Assembly: GCF_900231165.1 (NCBI RefSeq)
Contig: NZ_LT960615.1
Location: 1-64,000, forward strand
Length of the DNA: 64,000 nucleotides
DNA from: Hartmannibacter diazotrophicus
Lineage (GTDB): Bacteria; Pseudomonadota; Alphaproteobacteria; Rhizobiales; Pleomorphomonadaceae
Direction: 5' to 3'
The notes under the pieces were generated by a model. It had not been told where the DNA came from and did no database searches. It saw nothing but the letters and a program-made list of their open reading frames with translations. Position numbers and translations under genes: made by a program. Below are positions 47,272 to 56,587 of the stretch, in pieces. The stretch's first letter is position 1. Each line of letters begins with the position of its first letter.

Positions 47272-48278
47272 GCGCGGCAGGCAACCCAACGGCGGCCAAG
47301 CCCCGCCTCACGACATCGGCGATGATCGCTTCCATCGCCGGCGAAGGTCAGCGCACGAAGGCCGCACCCTTCGGCCATGCACTGGTGCAGCTTGCCGGCG
47401 AGCGGCCCGATGTCGTCGGCCTGACCGCTGACCTTGGCAAATACACCGACCTGCACATCTTCGCTCAGGCTTTCCCCGATCGCTACTACCAGATGGGCAT
47501 GGCCGAACAGCTGCTGATGGGTGCCGCTGCCGGCATGGCGCGGGAAGGCTTCCTGCCCTTCGCCACCACCTACGCCGTCTTTGCGGCCCGTCGAGCCTAT
47601 GACTTCATCTGCATGGCGATCGCGGAAGAAAACCTTCCGGTGAAGATCGTCTGCGCGCTACCGGGCCTAACGACCGGTTACGGTCCGAGCCACCAGGCAA
47701 CCGACGACTTGGCGATTTTCCGCGCCATGCCGAACCTGATGGTGCTCGATCCCTGCGACGCGCTGGAGATCGAACAGGCCGTGCCCGCTATCGCGGCCCA
47801 TCCGGGGCCGGTCTATATGCGCCTGTTGCGCGGTAACGTGCCTCTGGTGCTCGACGAATACGGCTATGAGTTCAAGATCGGCAAGGCGACCATGCTGCGA
47901 GATGGGGCCGATGTCCTGATCATCTCTACCGGCTTCATGACCATGCGCGCGCTTGAGACCGCCACCGCGCTTGCCCGTGATCAAATCGACGTCGGCGTGC
48001 TGCATGTGCCGACCCTAAAGCCGCTCGACGAGGAAACGATTCTCGCCGCGGCCGGCAAGCCAGGCCGGTTGGTCGTGGTCGCCGAAAACCATTCCATCGT
48101 CGGCGGCCTTGGCGAGGCGGTTGCAGGATTGCTGCTGCGCTCCGGCATCCACCCGATCTTTGGCCAAATCGCGCTGCCCGATGCATTCCTCGACGCGGGC
48201 GCCCTGCCGACGCTGCATGATCGCTACGGCATATCGACCGTGGAAATGTGTGCCAGGATCCGACACTGGCTGAAGTAA
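47268..48278 (+). CDS. Transketolase, C-terminal subunit
   Basis: 336 residues carrying the pyrimidine-binding and C-terminal domains: 'QMGMAEQLLMGAAAGMAREG' (catalytic Glu of the Tkt family), 'FATTYAVFAARRAYDFICMA' and 'TTGYGPSHQATDDLAIFRAM'. It begins with an ATGA overlap from the N-terminal subunit. A 160-base gap separates it from the TRAP genes. Confidence 0.9.
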   Translation: MSAAGNPTAAKPRLTTSAMIASIAGEGQRTKAAPFGHALVQLAGERPDVVGLTADLGKYTDLHIFAQAFPDRYYQMGMAEQLLMGAAAGMAREGFLPFATTYAVFAARRAYDFICMAIAEENLPVKIVCALPGLTTGYGPSHQATDDLAIFRAMPNLMVLDPCDALEIEQAVPAIAAHPGPVYMRLLRGNVPLVLDEYGYEFKIGKATMLRDGADVLIISTGFMTMRALETATALARDQIDVGVLHVPTLKPLDEETILAAAGKPGRLVVVAENHSIVGGLGEAVAGLLLRSGIHPIFGQIALPDAFLDAGALPTLHDRYGISTVEMCARIRHWLK

Positions 48279-48438
48279 ATCGCTGCCGGTAGGTATTTCC
48301 TGACCGTCCGGTCAACAACAATACCAACGCGTTTTGTAATTTTATTCAAGGCCTTGCCAACAAGAAGAAGGGCCTGAAACTCGCGGGAGCGACCGGAGAG
48401 GTCGCACGGCCCGCGACAGTATGGTGGGAGGAACCAAG

Positions 48439-49455
48439 ATGAAGACGACAACGACCACTTCGCGTCGGGCCCTGCTCCAGTCCGCAGCCGCCCTCAGCCT
48501 TGCCGGCACGCTCTCCATGCCTTTCATCAGCCGGGCAAGAGCCGCCACGGCCCTCACCTTCGGCCACGGCGCCGCCCCCGGAAATCCGCGCACCATTGCC
48601 GCCGACAAATTCGCCGAGATCGTCAGGGAAAAGACCGGCGGTGCCGTCGAGATCACCGTTGCCGGTTCTGCGCAGCTTGGCAACGACAATGCCATGCTGA
48701 CGAGCCTGCGCACGGGCGCGCTCTCGATTTCGGCCAACAGCCAGGGTACGGCTTCCTCGCTGGTGCCGGAACTGGCGGCCTTTGGCCTGCCGTTCCTCTT
48801 CCAGGACGCGGCGACTGCGATCAAGACCGTCTCCGGCTCGCTGACCGATCAGCTAGCGGCCAAGTTCGACGAAGTTGGCATCGTGCTCCTCGGCTTCTGG
48901 GACAACGGCATCCGCAACATCACCAATTCCAAGCGTCCAATCAAGGAACCGGCGGACCTCAAGGGTCTCAAGATCCGCACGCCCTCCGATCCAGCGACTA
49001 TCGACATCTTCGAGTCGCTCGGCGCCGCCACTCAGCAGATCGCCTTCTCCGAACTCTACGTCGCGCTACAGCAGGGTGTCGTCGATGGTCAGGAAAACCC
49101 CCTCACCAACATCGCCAGCGCCAAGCTCTACGAAGTGAACAAATACATCAGCCTGTCGGCCCACAAATGGGAGAGTACGCCGATCCTGATGTCGAAGATC
49201 GCCTGGGCCCAGATCGATGACGCCGGCAAGGCTGCCATCAAGGTCGCCATGGCCGAGTGCACGACCCTGCAGATCGGCCTGTCGGCGGACGGCAACAAGA
49301 AGCTACTGGGCGAATTCAAGGCCAATCCAGCCGTCGAGGTAAACGAGGTCGACCTCGCGGCCTTCCGCAGGGCAACGGCGGGCGTCCTCGACAAGTGGCA
49401 GAACAAACCCTTCGGCGGTTTCGTGAAAGACCTTCGGTCGGCGGTCGGAGCATGA
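48439..49455 (+). CDS. TRAP transporter substrate-binding protein (DctP family)
   Basis: 338 residues. The N-terminus has 'SRRALLQSAAALSLAGTLSM', a twin-arginine-like signal ending near 'ARA'. The mature protein has the DctP hallmarks 'LKGLKIRTPSDPATIDIFES' (including the ligand-binding Arg) and 'LYVALQQGVVDGQENPLTNI'. Start at 48439 has GGGAGG upstream. It delivers its ligand, commonly an organic or sugar acid, to the DctQM permease. It overlaps dctQ by four bases. Confidence 0.92.
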   Translation: MKTTTTTSRRALLQSAAALSLAGTLSMPFISRARAATALTFGHGAAPGNPRTIAADKFAEIVREKTGGAVEITVAGSAQLGNDNAMLTSLRTGALSISANSQGTASSLVPELAAFGLPFLFQDAATAIKTVSGSLTDQLAAKFDEVGIVLLGFWDNGIRNITNSKRPIKEPADLKGLKIRTPSDPATIDIFESLGAATQQIAFSELYVALQQGVVDGQENPLTNIASAKLYEVNKYISLSAHKWESTPILMSKIAWAQIDDAGKAAIKVAMAECTTLQIGLSADGNKKLLGEFKANPAVEVNEVDLAAFRRATAGVLDKWQNKPFGGFVKDLRSAVGA

Positions 49456-50021
49456 CCAAGCCGCTAACGGCGACGGAGAAGAGCCAGATCGAAATGCCCG
49501 TGCTGCGGGTCCTCGATCTGGTGAACGGCCTGATTGGCCTTGTCTGCAAGACCGTAGTTGTGCTCGCCGGCCTCGTCATGCTCGGCAGCATAGGGCTCAA
49601 CGTCGTGGCCCGTTACATCATCTCGGTCGGAGGACTCAACTGGGCGGAGGAGGTACCCAAGCTCGCCTTCGCCTGGTTCATCATGGCAGGTGTCGTGCTC
49701 GCCTTGCAGGGCGGCAACCATATTGCCGTGGATCTCATCTTCAGAGTGCTGTCGACGCGTCGGCGGCAGGTGCTGGTCGTGGTGATCAACCTGTTGATTA
49801 CGGCCGCCTACATAGTGCTTTGCAGCGTCGCGCTACAGGTTGCGGACATTGCCGCGGCAGAGCGAAATCCACTGCTGGGCACGCCAGGAAGCCTTGGCTA
49901 CTATGCTCTTGCGGTCGGCGCTGCCCTGACAGCAGTCGGTGCCGTCTCAATTGCAATCCGCGTCGCCCTGCTCGGACCTGATGCCGCGCCGGAAGGCCGT
50001 CCGGAGGACAGCGTGCAATGA
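49452..50021 (+). CDS. TRAP transporter small permease (DctQ family)
   Basis: 189 residues with four predicted membrane helices and the 'NWAEEVPKLAFAWFIMAGVV' segment typical of DctQ. Start at 49452 overlaps the dctP stop (ATGA); the stop overlaps dctM likewise, so the three subunits are translationally coupled. Confidence 0.92.
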   Translation: MTKPLTATEKSQIEMPVLRVLDLVNGLIGLVCKTVVVLAGLVMLGSIGLNVVARYIISVGGLNWAEEVPKLAFAWFIMAGVVLALQGGNHIAVDLIFRVLSTRRRQVLVVVINLLITAAYIVLCSVALQVADIAAAERNPLLGTPGSLGYYALAVGAALTAVGAVSIAIRVALLGPDAAPEGRPEDSVQ

Positions 50022-51274
50022 TCATCGTCCTCATTCTCCTCTTTCTCGGCCTTCTGGCGCTTGCCGTTCCGGTAGCACATGTGCTTGTCATTGCTTCGGG
50101 TGGCGCCCTGCTCTGGGGCGGACAGGTTCCGCTGATGCTGCTCGCTCAGCAGATGGTGGGCGAGACCCAGTCCTTTCCCATGCTGGCGCTACCCTTCTTC
50201 ATCCTCGCCGGCAGCCTGATGATGTCGGGCCGGCTTGGCGAGGCGCTAATCGGTTTTGCAACCGAACTGGTACAGCGTTTTCGCGGCGGCCTTGGCTCGG
50301 TCAGCGTCGTCGGGAGCTGCGTCTTCGGCGGCGTTTCCGGATCGGCGGTGGCGGATGCAACCGCGCTCGGCGGCATGCTGATCCCTTGGCAGAAGCGCCA
50401 GGGCTATCCAGGTGGCTTCACTGCGGCCAATAATGCCGCCTCCGCCTCGATCGCCATCCTTATTCCGCCGTCGATCCCCTTCATCCTCTATTCCCTGGTG
50501 TCCGGCGTTTCGGTGGCCCATCTCTTCGTGGCAGGCGTGCTGCCCGGATTGATCCTGACAACTGGTTTCGTGACGGTCTGCAATCTCTCCGCACGCCTGC
50601 GCGGCTTTCCGCACAACGACCAGGCTTTCGACTGGCCCAAATGCCGCCGTCTCTTCGTCAGTGCATTGCCCGCGCTGGTGATGCCCATCCTGATTCTAGT
50701 GCTATTGCGCTTCGGCTTCGCTACACCGACGGAAGTATCCGCAATCGCGGTCTTCTACGCGCTCGCCGTGGGCGTCTTCGTCTATAGCGACATGACCGTC
50801 GGGCGTTTTATCAATGCCCTGATTGCCGCAGGCGTCGCGACCGGCGTCGTGATGCTGGTAATCATGGGCTCCTCGGCCGTCGGCTGGCTGATGACTTTCG
50901 CCCAAGTGCCGCAGCGGTTCGCCGCATGGTCGCTGGAAACCCTGCAGGAGCCGTGGCTGATCATCCTGGCGATGAACTTTATCATGCTGGTTGCAGGCAT
51001 GTTCATCGACCTGCCGGCGGCGATCCTGCTGCTCGGACCGATCTTCGTACCCCTCGCCAATGCCATCGGCCTCGACCTCACCCAACTCGGCCTCATCATG
51101 GTGCTCAATCTCGCCGTCGGACTCTATACGCCTCCGGTCGGCACGACACTCTTCATCTCGGCGTCGATCGCAAGGGTCTCAATCATCGCTGCCTCGCGCG
51201 AGCTCTGGCCGTTCTATCTCGTAGCCATCTCCTCCGTGATTGCCTTCAGCTACCTGCCATTCCTGACGCTTTGA
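50018..51274 (+). CDS. TRAP transporter large permease (DctM family)
   Basis: 418 residues, about 12 membrane helices. 'GSVSVVGSCVFGGVSGSAVADATALGGMLIP'-type sequence and 'NNAASASIAILIPPSIPFIL' are DctM signatures, as is 'LGLIMVLNLAVGLYTPPVGT'. It forms the ion-coupled membrane domain with DctQ. Length is normal. The full-length transketolase follows 31 bases later. Confidence 0.93.
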   Translation: MIIVLILLFLGLLALAVPVAHVLVIASGGALLWGGQVPLMLLAQQMVGETQSFPMLALPFFILAGSLMMSGRLGEALIGFATELVQRFRGGLGSVSVVGSCVFGGVSGSAVADATALGGMLIPWQKRQGYPGGFTAANNAASASIAILIPPSIPFILYSLVSGVSVAHLFVAGVLPGLILTTGFVTVCNLSARLRGFPHNDQAFDWPKCRRLFVSALPALVMPILILVLLRFGFATPTEVSAIAVFYALAVGVFVYSDMTVGRFINALIAAGVATGVVMLVIMGSSAVGWLMTFAQVPQRFAAWSLETLQEPWLIILAMNFIMLVAGMFIDLPAAILLLGPIFVPLANAIGLDLTQLGLIMVLNLAVGLYTPPVGTTLFISASIARVSIIAASRELWPFYLVAISSVIAFSYLPFLTL

Positions 51275-51305
51275 GCCGGCGGGTCCGTCTACCGGAGCTT
51301 TCTTG

Positions 51306-53324
51306 ATGCCCGTATCAATCCGCGACCGCATGGCCGATGCCATCCGCTTTCTCTCACTTGACGCCATCGAGCGGGCGACGGACGGACATCCTGGCGCACC
51401 GCTCGGCTGCGCGGAAATCATTACGGCACTGTTCACGCGGCACATGAAGTTCGATCCGCAAAATCCGCTATGGCCGGATCGCGACCGCTTTGTCCTCTCC
51501 AACGGTCACGGCTCCATGCTGCTCTATTCGGCGCTACACCTTTCCGGCTACGAAGGGATTTCGATCGACGAGATCCGCAATTTCCGCGTGCTCGGCTCGC
51601 ACACCCACGGCCACCCGGAGCGTGCACCCGAACTCGGCATCGAAGTGACCACGGGCCCGCTCGGCCAGGGGATCGCCAACGCCGTCGGCATGGCGGTGGC
51701 CGAGGCCCGGCTTGCCGCTTTCATCGGACCCGATATTGTCGACCATCGCACTTTCGCGCTCGTCGGCGACGGCTGTCTGATGGAGGGCGTTGGGCAGGAA
51801 GTGATCTCGCTCGCCGGTCACCTGCGGCTCGGCAAGCTTTGCTTCCTGTGGGACGACAACCGGATCACCGACGATGGCAGCACGGATCTCTCAATCTCCG
51901 AGGATGTCCGCGGGCGGTTCCGCATCGCCGGCTGGCAGGTGATCGATGTAGACGGTCACGATATCGACGCTGTGACGGAGGCCCTCAAGGCGGCCGACGC
52001 CGACGAGCACCCCTCAATGATCGCCTGCACCACGGTCATCGGGCGGGGCCTGCCACGCCTCGAAGGCAGGCGCGGCGCCCACGGCGGACGGGTCTACTCT
52101 GCCGACCTCGTCGAGGCGCGCGAGGCGGCCGGCTGGACGCACGGCCTCTTCGAGGTTCCGTCCGATGTGTACAAAGCATGGACGGACGGCGCCTCTGTCC
52201 GCAATCGCCCAAATGTTGCCGCCTGGGAGGCAGCCGTGGCCGCGCTTCCCGCCAACCGGCGGGCGGAATTCGAGCGGCTGATGCGCGGCGACCTGCCAGA
52301 CGGCTGGCGCGAGATGCTGACTGCCCATCGCAAACGCCTAGCCGAGGAAGCGACGACGCGCTCCTCCAACGAGGCGACGGCCGAGATCGTTAACCTGCTC
52401 GCCGAGACGATTCCCGAGCTTCTTCCCGGTGCGCCCGATCTCGAAGGCCCCACCAACTGCAAGGGCAAGCTTGTGGCCTTCACGGCCGAAGAACCCACCG
52501 GCCGATATTTGCACTACGGCATTCGCGAGCATGCCATGGGCTCGATGATGAACGGCATCGTCGCCCATGGCGGTGTCCTGCCGTTGGGCGCGACCTATCT
52601 GGTCTTTTCCGACTACATGCGCCCCGCATTGCGCATGGCAGCACTGATGGACCTACCGGTCGTCACCATCTACAGCCACGACAGCATCGGCATCGGCCGC
52701 AATGGGCCAACCCACCAGCCGGTGGAATATCTCGCCTCCCTGAGGGCTATGCCGAACATGGCCGTGTTCCGGCCAGCGGACGCGGTCGAGACCGCCGAAT
52801 GTTGGGAACTGGCGCTCGACCGGCGTGGCGGTCCGTCGTCGATGATCTGCTCGCGCCAGCCACTACAGGCTCTACGATGCGACGGCGGTACACAGAATAA
52901 ATCTGCCGCCGGGGCCTATGTGCTGGCCGAGGCGGAAGGAGGCCCAAGGACCGTAACGCTGCTCGCTACCGGTTCGGAAGTGGCGCTCGCCGTTGCCGCC
53001 CGTGATCGTCTGCAGGCAGATGGCGTCGCGACCGCCGTCGTCTCCATGCCCTGCTGGGAACTCTTCGAAGCGCAATCGGTCGCCTACCGCAACGCGGTCC
53101 TCGGGCCTGGAACGATTCGCGTCGGCGTTGAGGCGGCGGTCCGCCAGGGCTGGGACCGATGGATCGGCCCGAATGGCGGTTTCGTCGGCATGACGGGCTT
53201 CGGCGCCTCCGGCGCGTCGGACGATCTATACCGCCATTTCGGGATCACAGTCGGGGCAATTGTGGAACAAGCAAAATCACGGATCGAGAAAAATTTTGAG
53301 CAAATTTCCTTGGCCCAATTTTAG
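51306..53324 (+). CDS. Transketolase (full length)
   Basis: 672-residue single-chain transketolase. The N-domain has 'SNGHGSMLLYSALHLSGYEG', 'GPLGQGIANAVGMAVAEARL' and the TPP motif 'VGDGCLMEGVGQEV ... DDNRIT'; the C-part has 'HYGIREHAMGSMMNGIVAHG' and 'SHDSIGIGRNGPTHQPVE'. All look functional. It is the last gene of the SDR/split-transketolase/TRAP operon, so this unit encodes two distinct transketolases and no sugar kinase. Start at 51306 is used; TTG at 51303 is adjacent. An IS3 remnant starts 31 bases downstream and may have cut off further genes. Confidence 0.93.
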   Translation: MPVSIRDRMADAIRFLSLDAIERATDGHPGAPLGCAEIITALFTRHMKFDPQNPLWPDRDRFVLSNGHGSMLLYSALHLSGYEGISIDEIRNFRVLGSHTHGHPERAPELGIEVTTGPLGQGIANAVGMAVAEARLAAFIGPDIVDHRTFALVGDGCLMEGVGQEVISLAGHLRLGKLCFLWDDNRITDDGSTDLSISEDVRGRFRIAGWQVIDVDGHDIDAVTEALKAADADEHPSMIACTTVIGRGLPRLEGRRGAHGGRVYSADLVEAREAAGWTHGLFEVPSDVYKAWTDGASVRNRPNVAAWEAAVAALPANRRAEFERLMRGDLPDGWREMLTAHRKRLAEEATTRSSNEATAEIVNLLAETIPELLPGAPDLEGPTNCKGKLVAFTAEEPTGRYLHYGIREHAMGSMMNGIVAHGGVLPLGATYLVFSDYMRPALRMAALMDLPVVTIYSHDSIGIGRNGPTHQPVEYLASLRAMPNMAVFRPADAVETAECWELALDRRGGPSSMICSRQPLQALRCDGGTQNKSAAGAYVLAEAEGGPRTVTLLATGSEVALAVAARDRLQADGVATAVVSMPCWELFEAQSVAYRNAVLGPGTIRVGVEAAVRQGWDRWIGPNGGFVGMTGFGASGASDDLYRHFGITVGAIVEQAKSRIEKNFEQISLAQF

Positions 53325-53410
53325 GCTGTAGTGACAATTTGGGAATTCCCGACTTGAGCCTCCCCCACTGAACTGGTCCACCGCTACGTATAGGAAACGG
53401 AGGACCACAG

Positions 53411-53689
53411 ATGGCGACCAAGCGACACAAGCCGGAAGAGATTGTCACGAAGCTGCGGCAGGTTGAGGTGCTTGTCGGACAAGGCATGGTGCGGCTGGAT
53501 GCTATCCGCCAGATGCACATCACCGAGCAGACCTACTACCGCTGGCGCAAGCAATATGGCGGGATGGGCACCGGTCAACTGAAGGAATTGAAGCGGCTGC
53601 AGAAGGAGAATGAGCGGCTTCGCAAGGCCGTCTCGGACCTGACGTTGGACAAGCTGATCCTGAAGGAAGCTGCCCGGGGAAACTTCTGA
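53411..53689 (+). CDS. IS3-family transposase OrfA
   Basis: 92 residues: 'PEEIVTKLRQVEVLVGQGMV', HTH with 'ITEQTYYRWRKQYGGM' and a leucine-rich coil 'LKRLQKENERLRKAVSDLTL'. Intact; AGGACCACAG precedes the ATG. Confidence 0.9.
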   Translation: MATKRHKPEEIVTKLRQVEVLVGQGMVRLDAIRQMHITEQTYYRWRKQYGGMGTGQLKELKRLQKENERLRKAVSDLTLDKLILKEAARGNF

Positions 53690-54242
53690 GCCCGTCGCGT
53701 CGCCGGGCCTGCATCGAGCATGTTCGTGGCCTGCTGGCAGTGTCGGAGTGCCGGGCCTGCCAAGTGTTGGGTCAGTACCGGTCCATCCAGCGGCGCCGTC
53801 CGACGGGGCGAGCCGACGACGAGCGTCTGTTGGCCGACATGATTGAACTGACCCGGCAATACGGGCGCTACGGCTATCGTCGGATCGCCGCTTTACTGCG
53901 TGATGCGGGATGGCAGGTCAGTGATGGTCGGATTGAGCGGTTGTGGCGACGTGAGGGGCTGAAAGTGCCATCGAGGCAACCGAAGAAGGGACGGCTCAGG
54001 CTGAACGACGGCTCCTGCGTCCGGCTGCGACCGCAATACCGCCATCATGTCTGGTCCTATGACTTCGTTCACTGTCGAACCGATGAAGGCAAGGTCTTCC
54101 GCACCCTGAACATCCTCGACGAGTTCAGCCGGGAATGTCTGACGATCCGGGTCCGCAGGAAGCTGAAATCAACCGACGTCATCGACGCACTCACCGATCT
54201 CTTCATCCTGCGCGGACCGCCCGCCTAGATCCGCTCTGACAA
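53686..54242 (+). pseudogene. IS3-family transposase OrfB, truncated
   Basis: Frame overlapping the end of orfA encodes 'GRYGYRRIAALLRDAGWQVS', 'HHVWSYDFVHCRTDEGKVFR' and 'DALTDLFILRGPPA', then a TAG at 54226-54228 where the family has Phe, with further homology (IRSDNG) to 54242. The second Asp region is cut and the Glu region is absent, so it cannot catalyse transposition. Confidence 0.85.
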
Positions 54243-54479
54243 CGTCCTATGTCGGGAAATTTTGGCTGCTTAGGTCAGCAGGTCTTGGGGCATCCGGTGC
54301 TCCGGACACCCTGATACGGTTACCCAGACGGGCTCTGCCGTCAAGAAATGATCTCTTCCATAGCAAACACAGGGTACGCGCTGCGGCGGCCCTCACCGTC
54401 CTCAATACGAGATCCGAAATCCCAAGCAGAAAGCCCGAACATTATCTACGAGGTCAGCAAACTGCCTCCACGGCTCATG
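54243..54479. other. Gene-free region between IS remnants
   Basis: About 240 bases with no supported gene. A small GGTGCTCCGGACACC dyad near 54296-54310 may belong to an IS110-type end. Confidence 0.35.
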
Positions 54480-55448
54480 TCAGAGAGAGGTCCTTCCGCC
54501 TGGGCTCACCCCCTCGAAGAAGGGGCGATAGGGTACGCCGTGTTTGACCACGGCGTGTACGGTGCGCGCCATCTTGGCCGCGATCGCGGTGTAGGCCTTG
54601 CGACGCAGATGGGCATTGTGTCGATCCTTTGAGATGTAGCGTTCGAACTTGTCGCGGAAGCTGTTGGTTCGCTTGAGAACGGCGGTCTGGCCGGCCATCC
54701 AGAGGGTGCGTCGAAGTCGGGCATTGCCATACTTGGAGATCCTGCTCTGTCCGCGAAACTTGCCGGACTGGACGGTGGCGAGGTCCATGCCACAGAACTT
54801 CAGAAACTGTCGGTGGTGGTGGAAGCGGCGCAGGTCACCGGCCTCGGCCAGGATGGTCATGGCGTTGATCGGGCCGATGCCGGGAATGGTTGTCAGCAAC
54901 CGATAGTCGGGAAGGTCCGACAGCAACTCGACGGCCCGGGCTTCGATCTCATCACGCTGGCGGATCAGACTGCGGCCTTCCGCGAGAACGAGCCGGAACA
55001 TGCGGACCGCGTCGGAATCCGGGTGGACAGGAAGTCCAACTGGGCCAACGGCTGTCGCGTAAATATCTGAAAGGAGGTGCTCTTTAGACACCTTGCGACC
55101 GACGACCTCCCAAACATCGGCGATGAAAGCATCTTGGCTCATGGCCGTGATCATGTGCGGCGAGGGATACCTCTCCAGAAATGCCAGGAACCAATCCGTT
55201 CGCGAGCTCCGGTGAAATCGCTCGGCCTCGGGAAAGTAGAGCGGCAGGTAATGCGTCAGGATGCGGTGCCAGAGCTCGGTCTTCGAGCGCGAGACGATCT
55301 CGTGGGTCTTTGACAGTTCCTGGATATCGGCAGTCCCGACAACCAGCGGGTCATGGTAGAACTGCACGGCCCCGATCTCCAGCATGTGCAGGATGACCTG
55401 AGCGTCCTTCGGATCGTTCTTGTCCCAGCTATTGTGCAGCGCCTCACG
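54480..55448 (-). pseudogene. IS110-family transposase, N-terminally truncated
   Basis: The minus strand encodes most of an IS110 transposase: end of the DEDD domain ('NSWDKNDPKDAQVILHMLEI'), then the C-terminal Transposase_20 domain ('LLTTIPGIGPINAMTILAEA', 'FLKFCGMDLATVQSGKFRGQ', 'ISKYGNARLRRTLWMAGQTA'). The first ~100 residues with the early acidic residues are missing where the IS481 element begins at 55449. Confidence 0.85.
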
Positions 55449-56448
55449 TGTAGATATGCCGGTACTCGCGGGACATCTCCAATAAGCTCAATTTTCTGGA
55501 GCGACGGAGGTGTTCATGGGCAAGGATCAACGCGAGATCGCGCGCAAGCTTCGTATTCTGCACCACGCCGAGGAGACCGGTCATGTTGCGAAGACCTGTC
55601 GATATTTCGGCATTGGCCGCAGCAGCTTCTACCGATGGCGCGAGGCTTATCGTAAGGACGGTGAGGCCGGTCTGGTGAACCGGCCACCAATTCCAAAATG
55701 GCATGCCAATCGGACGCCGGTCGCAATCGAGGAGAAGGTCCTCCATCTTCGCAGCAAATACCACCTCGGCCCGATGCGGATCGTCTGGTATCTGGCGCGC
55801 TACCACGGCATCAATCTCTCAGATGCGACAGTCTCCCGGATCCTCAAGCGCCATGGCGTGAACCGGCTGCCGCGTGGGACCCGGCTGCGGAAGGTGCACA
55901 CCAAGCGATACAACAAACAGGTGCCGGGCCACCATATCCAGATGGACGTCAAATTCTTGACGTTCAAAGGAAGCGGCGGCGAGAAGATCCGCCGCTTCCA
56001 GTTCACCGCTATCGACGATGCAACGCGGGTGCGGGCGCTCAAGATCTATGACAAGCACACTCAAGCCAGCGCCATAGACTTCGTTGACCACGTCATCGAG
56101 AGTTTTCCATTCCGCATTCAGGAAATCAGGACCGATAACGGCCATGAGTTCCAGGCGAAATTCCATTGGCATGTCGAGGATAAAGGTATCCGCCATGCCT
56201 ACATCCGGCGAGGCACACCGCAGTTGAACGGCAAGGTCGAGCGCTCGCACCGATCGGACAGCCAGGAATTCTACCAACTGCTCAGTTACAAAGGCGACAT
56301 CGATTTGGCGGCCAAGCTCGATGAATGGGAGCGCTTCTACAACTTTGCCAGACCGCACGGCGCGTTCAACGGCAAGACGCCTTACGAGGTGCTCCGAGAG
56401 AAACTATAATCGCACAAAGAGATGTCCCGAAAGCAACCGCGGCTTACA
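55449..56448 (+). mobile_element. IS481-family insertion sequence, about 1.0 kb
   Basis: One transposase gene flanked by imperfect inverted ends that start TGTA at 55449 and at 56448 (complement) and share CGGGACATCTC inward. The left side interrupts the IS110 gene, but the rest of that gene is not found at the right side, so the locus was rearranged. The element ends 139 bases before the polyol-transport operon. Confidence 0.8.
55516..56409 (+). CDS. IS481-family transposase
   Basis: 297-residue single-ORF DDE transposase: N-terminal HTH ('VAKTCRYFGIGRSSFYRWRE'), then D in 'HIQMDVKFLTF', D in 'EIRTDNGHEFQAKF' and E in 'NGKVERSHRSDSQEFY', followed by 'YNFARPHGAFNGKTP'. Start ATG at 55516 (GACGGAGGTG upstream). 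Intact. Confidence 0.92.
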   Translation: MGKDQREIARKLRILHHAEETGHVAKTCRYFGIGRSSFYRWREAYRKDGEAGLVNRPPIPKWHANRTPVAIEEKVLHLRSKYHLGPMRIVWYLARYHGINLSDATVSRILKRHGVNRLPRGTRLRKVHTKRYNKQVPGHHIQMDVKFLTFKGSGGEKIRRFQFTAIDDATRVRALKIYDKHTQASAIDFVDHVIESFPFRIQEIRTDNGHEFQAKFHWHVEDKGIRHAYIRRGTPQLNGKVERSHRSDSQEFYQLLSYKGDIDLAAKLDEWERFYNFARPHGAFNGKTPYEVLREKL

Positions 56449-56587
56449 AGACGCAACTCAATCTCTTCAGGCAAAAAAGTATTAGTTTTTTGTTTGGCGC
56501 GGCATAGAGCGAGCACCAATTACCCCATAAAAATTATTCAGCTGCTTCGAGACAAGGCGGCAGAGAGAAAAATTGGGAGGAAAAGAC

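Larger units (their letters stand above)
53355..54242 (+). mobile_element. IS3-family insertion sequence, 3'-truncated
   Basis: The left terminal repeat at 53355 (TGAGCCTCCCCCACTG...) is the same as in the 72-bp relic at 43711-43782. OrfA is intact; OrfB ends prematurely and homology to the transposase stops near 54242. No right end is present at this site. Confidence 0.88.

Noticed and set aside
46303-47289. 328-codon minus-strand frame opposite the transketolase N-terminal subunit
   Set aside because: Antisense shadow with no motif; the plus strand has a transketolase with TPP motif and ribosome site.
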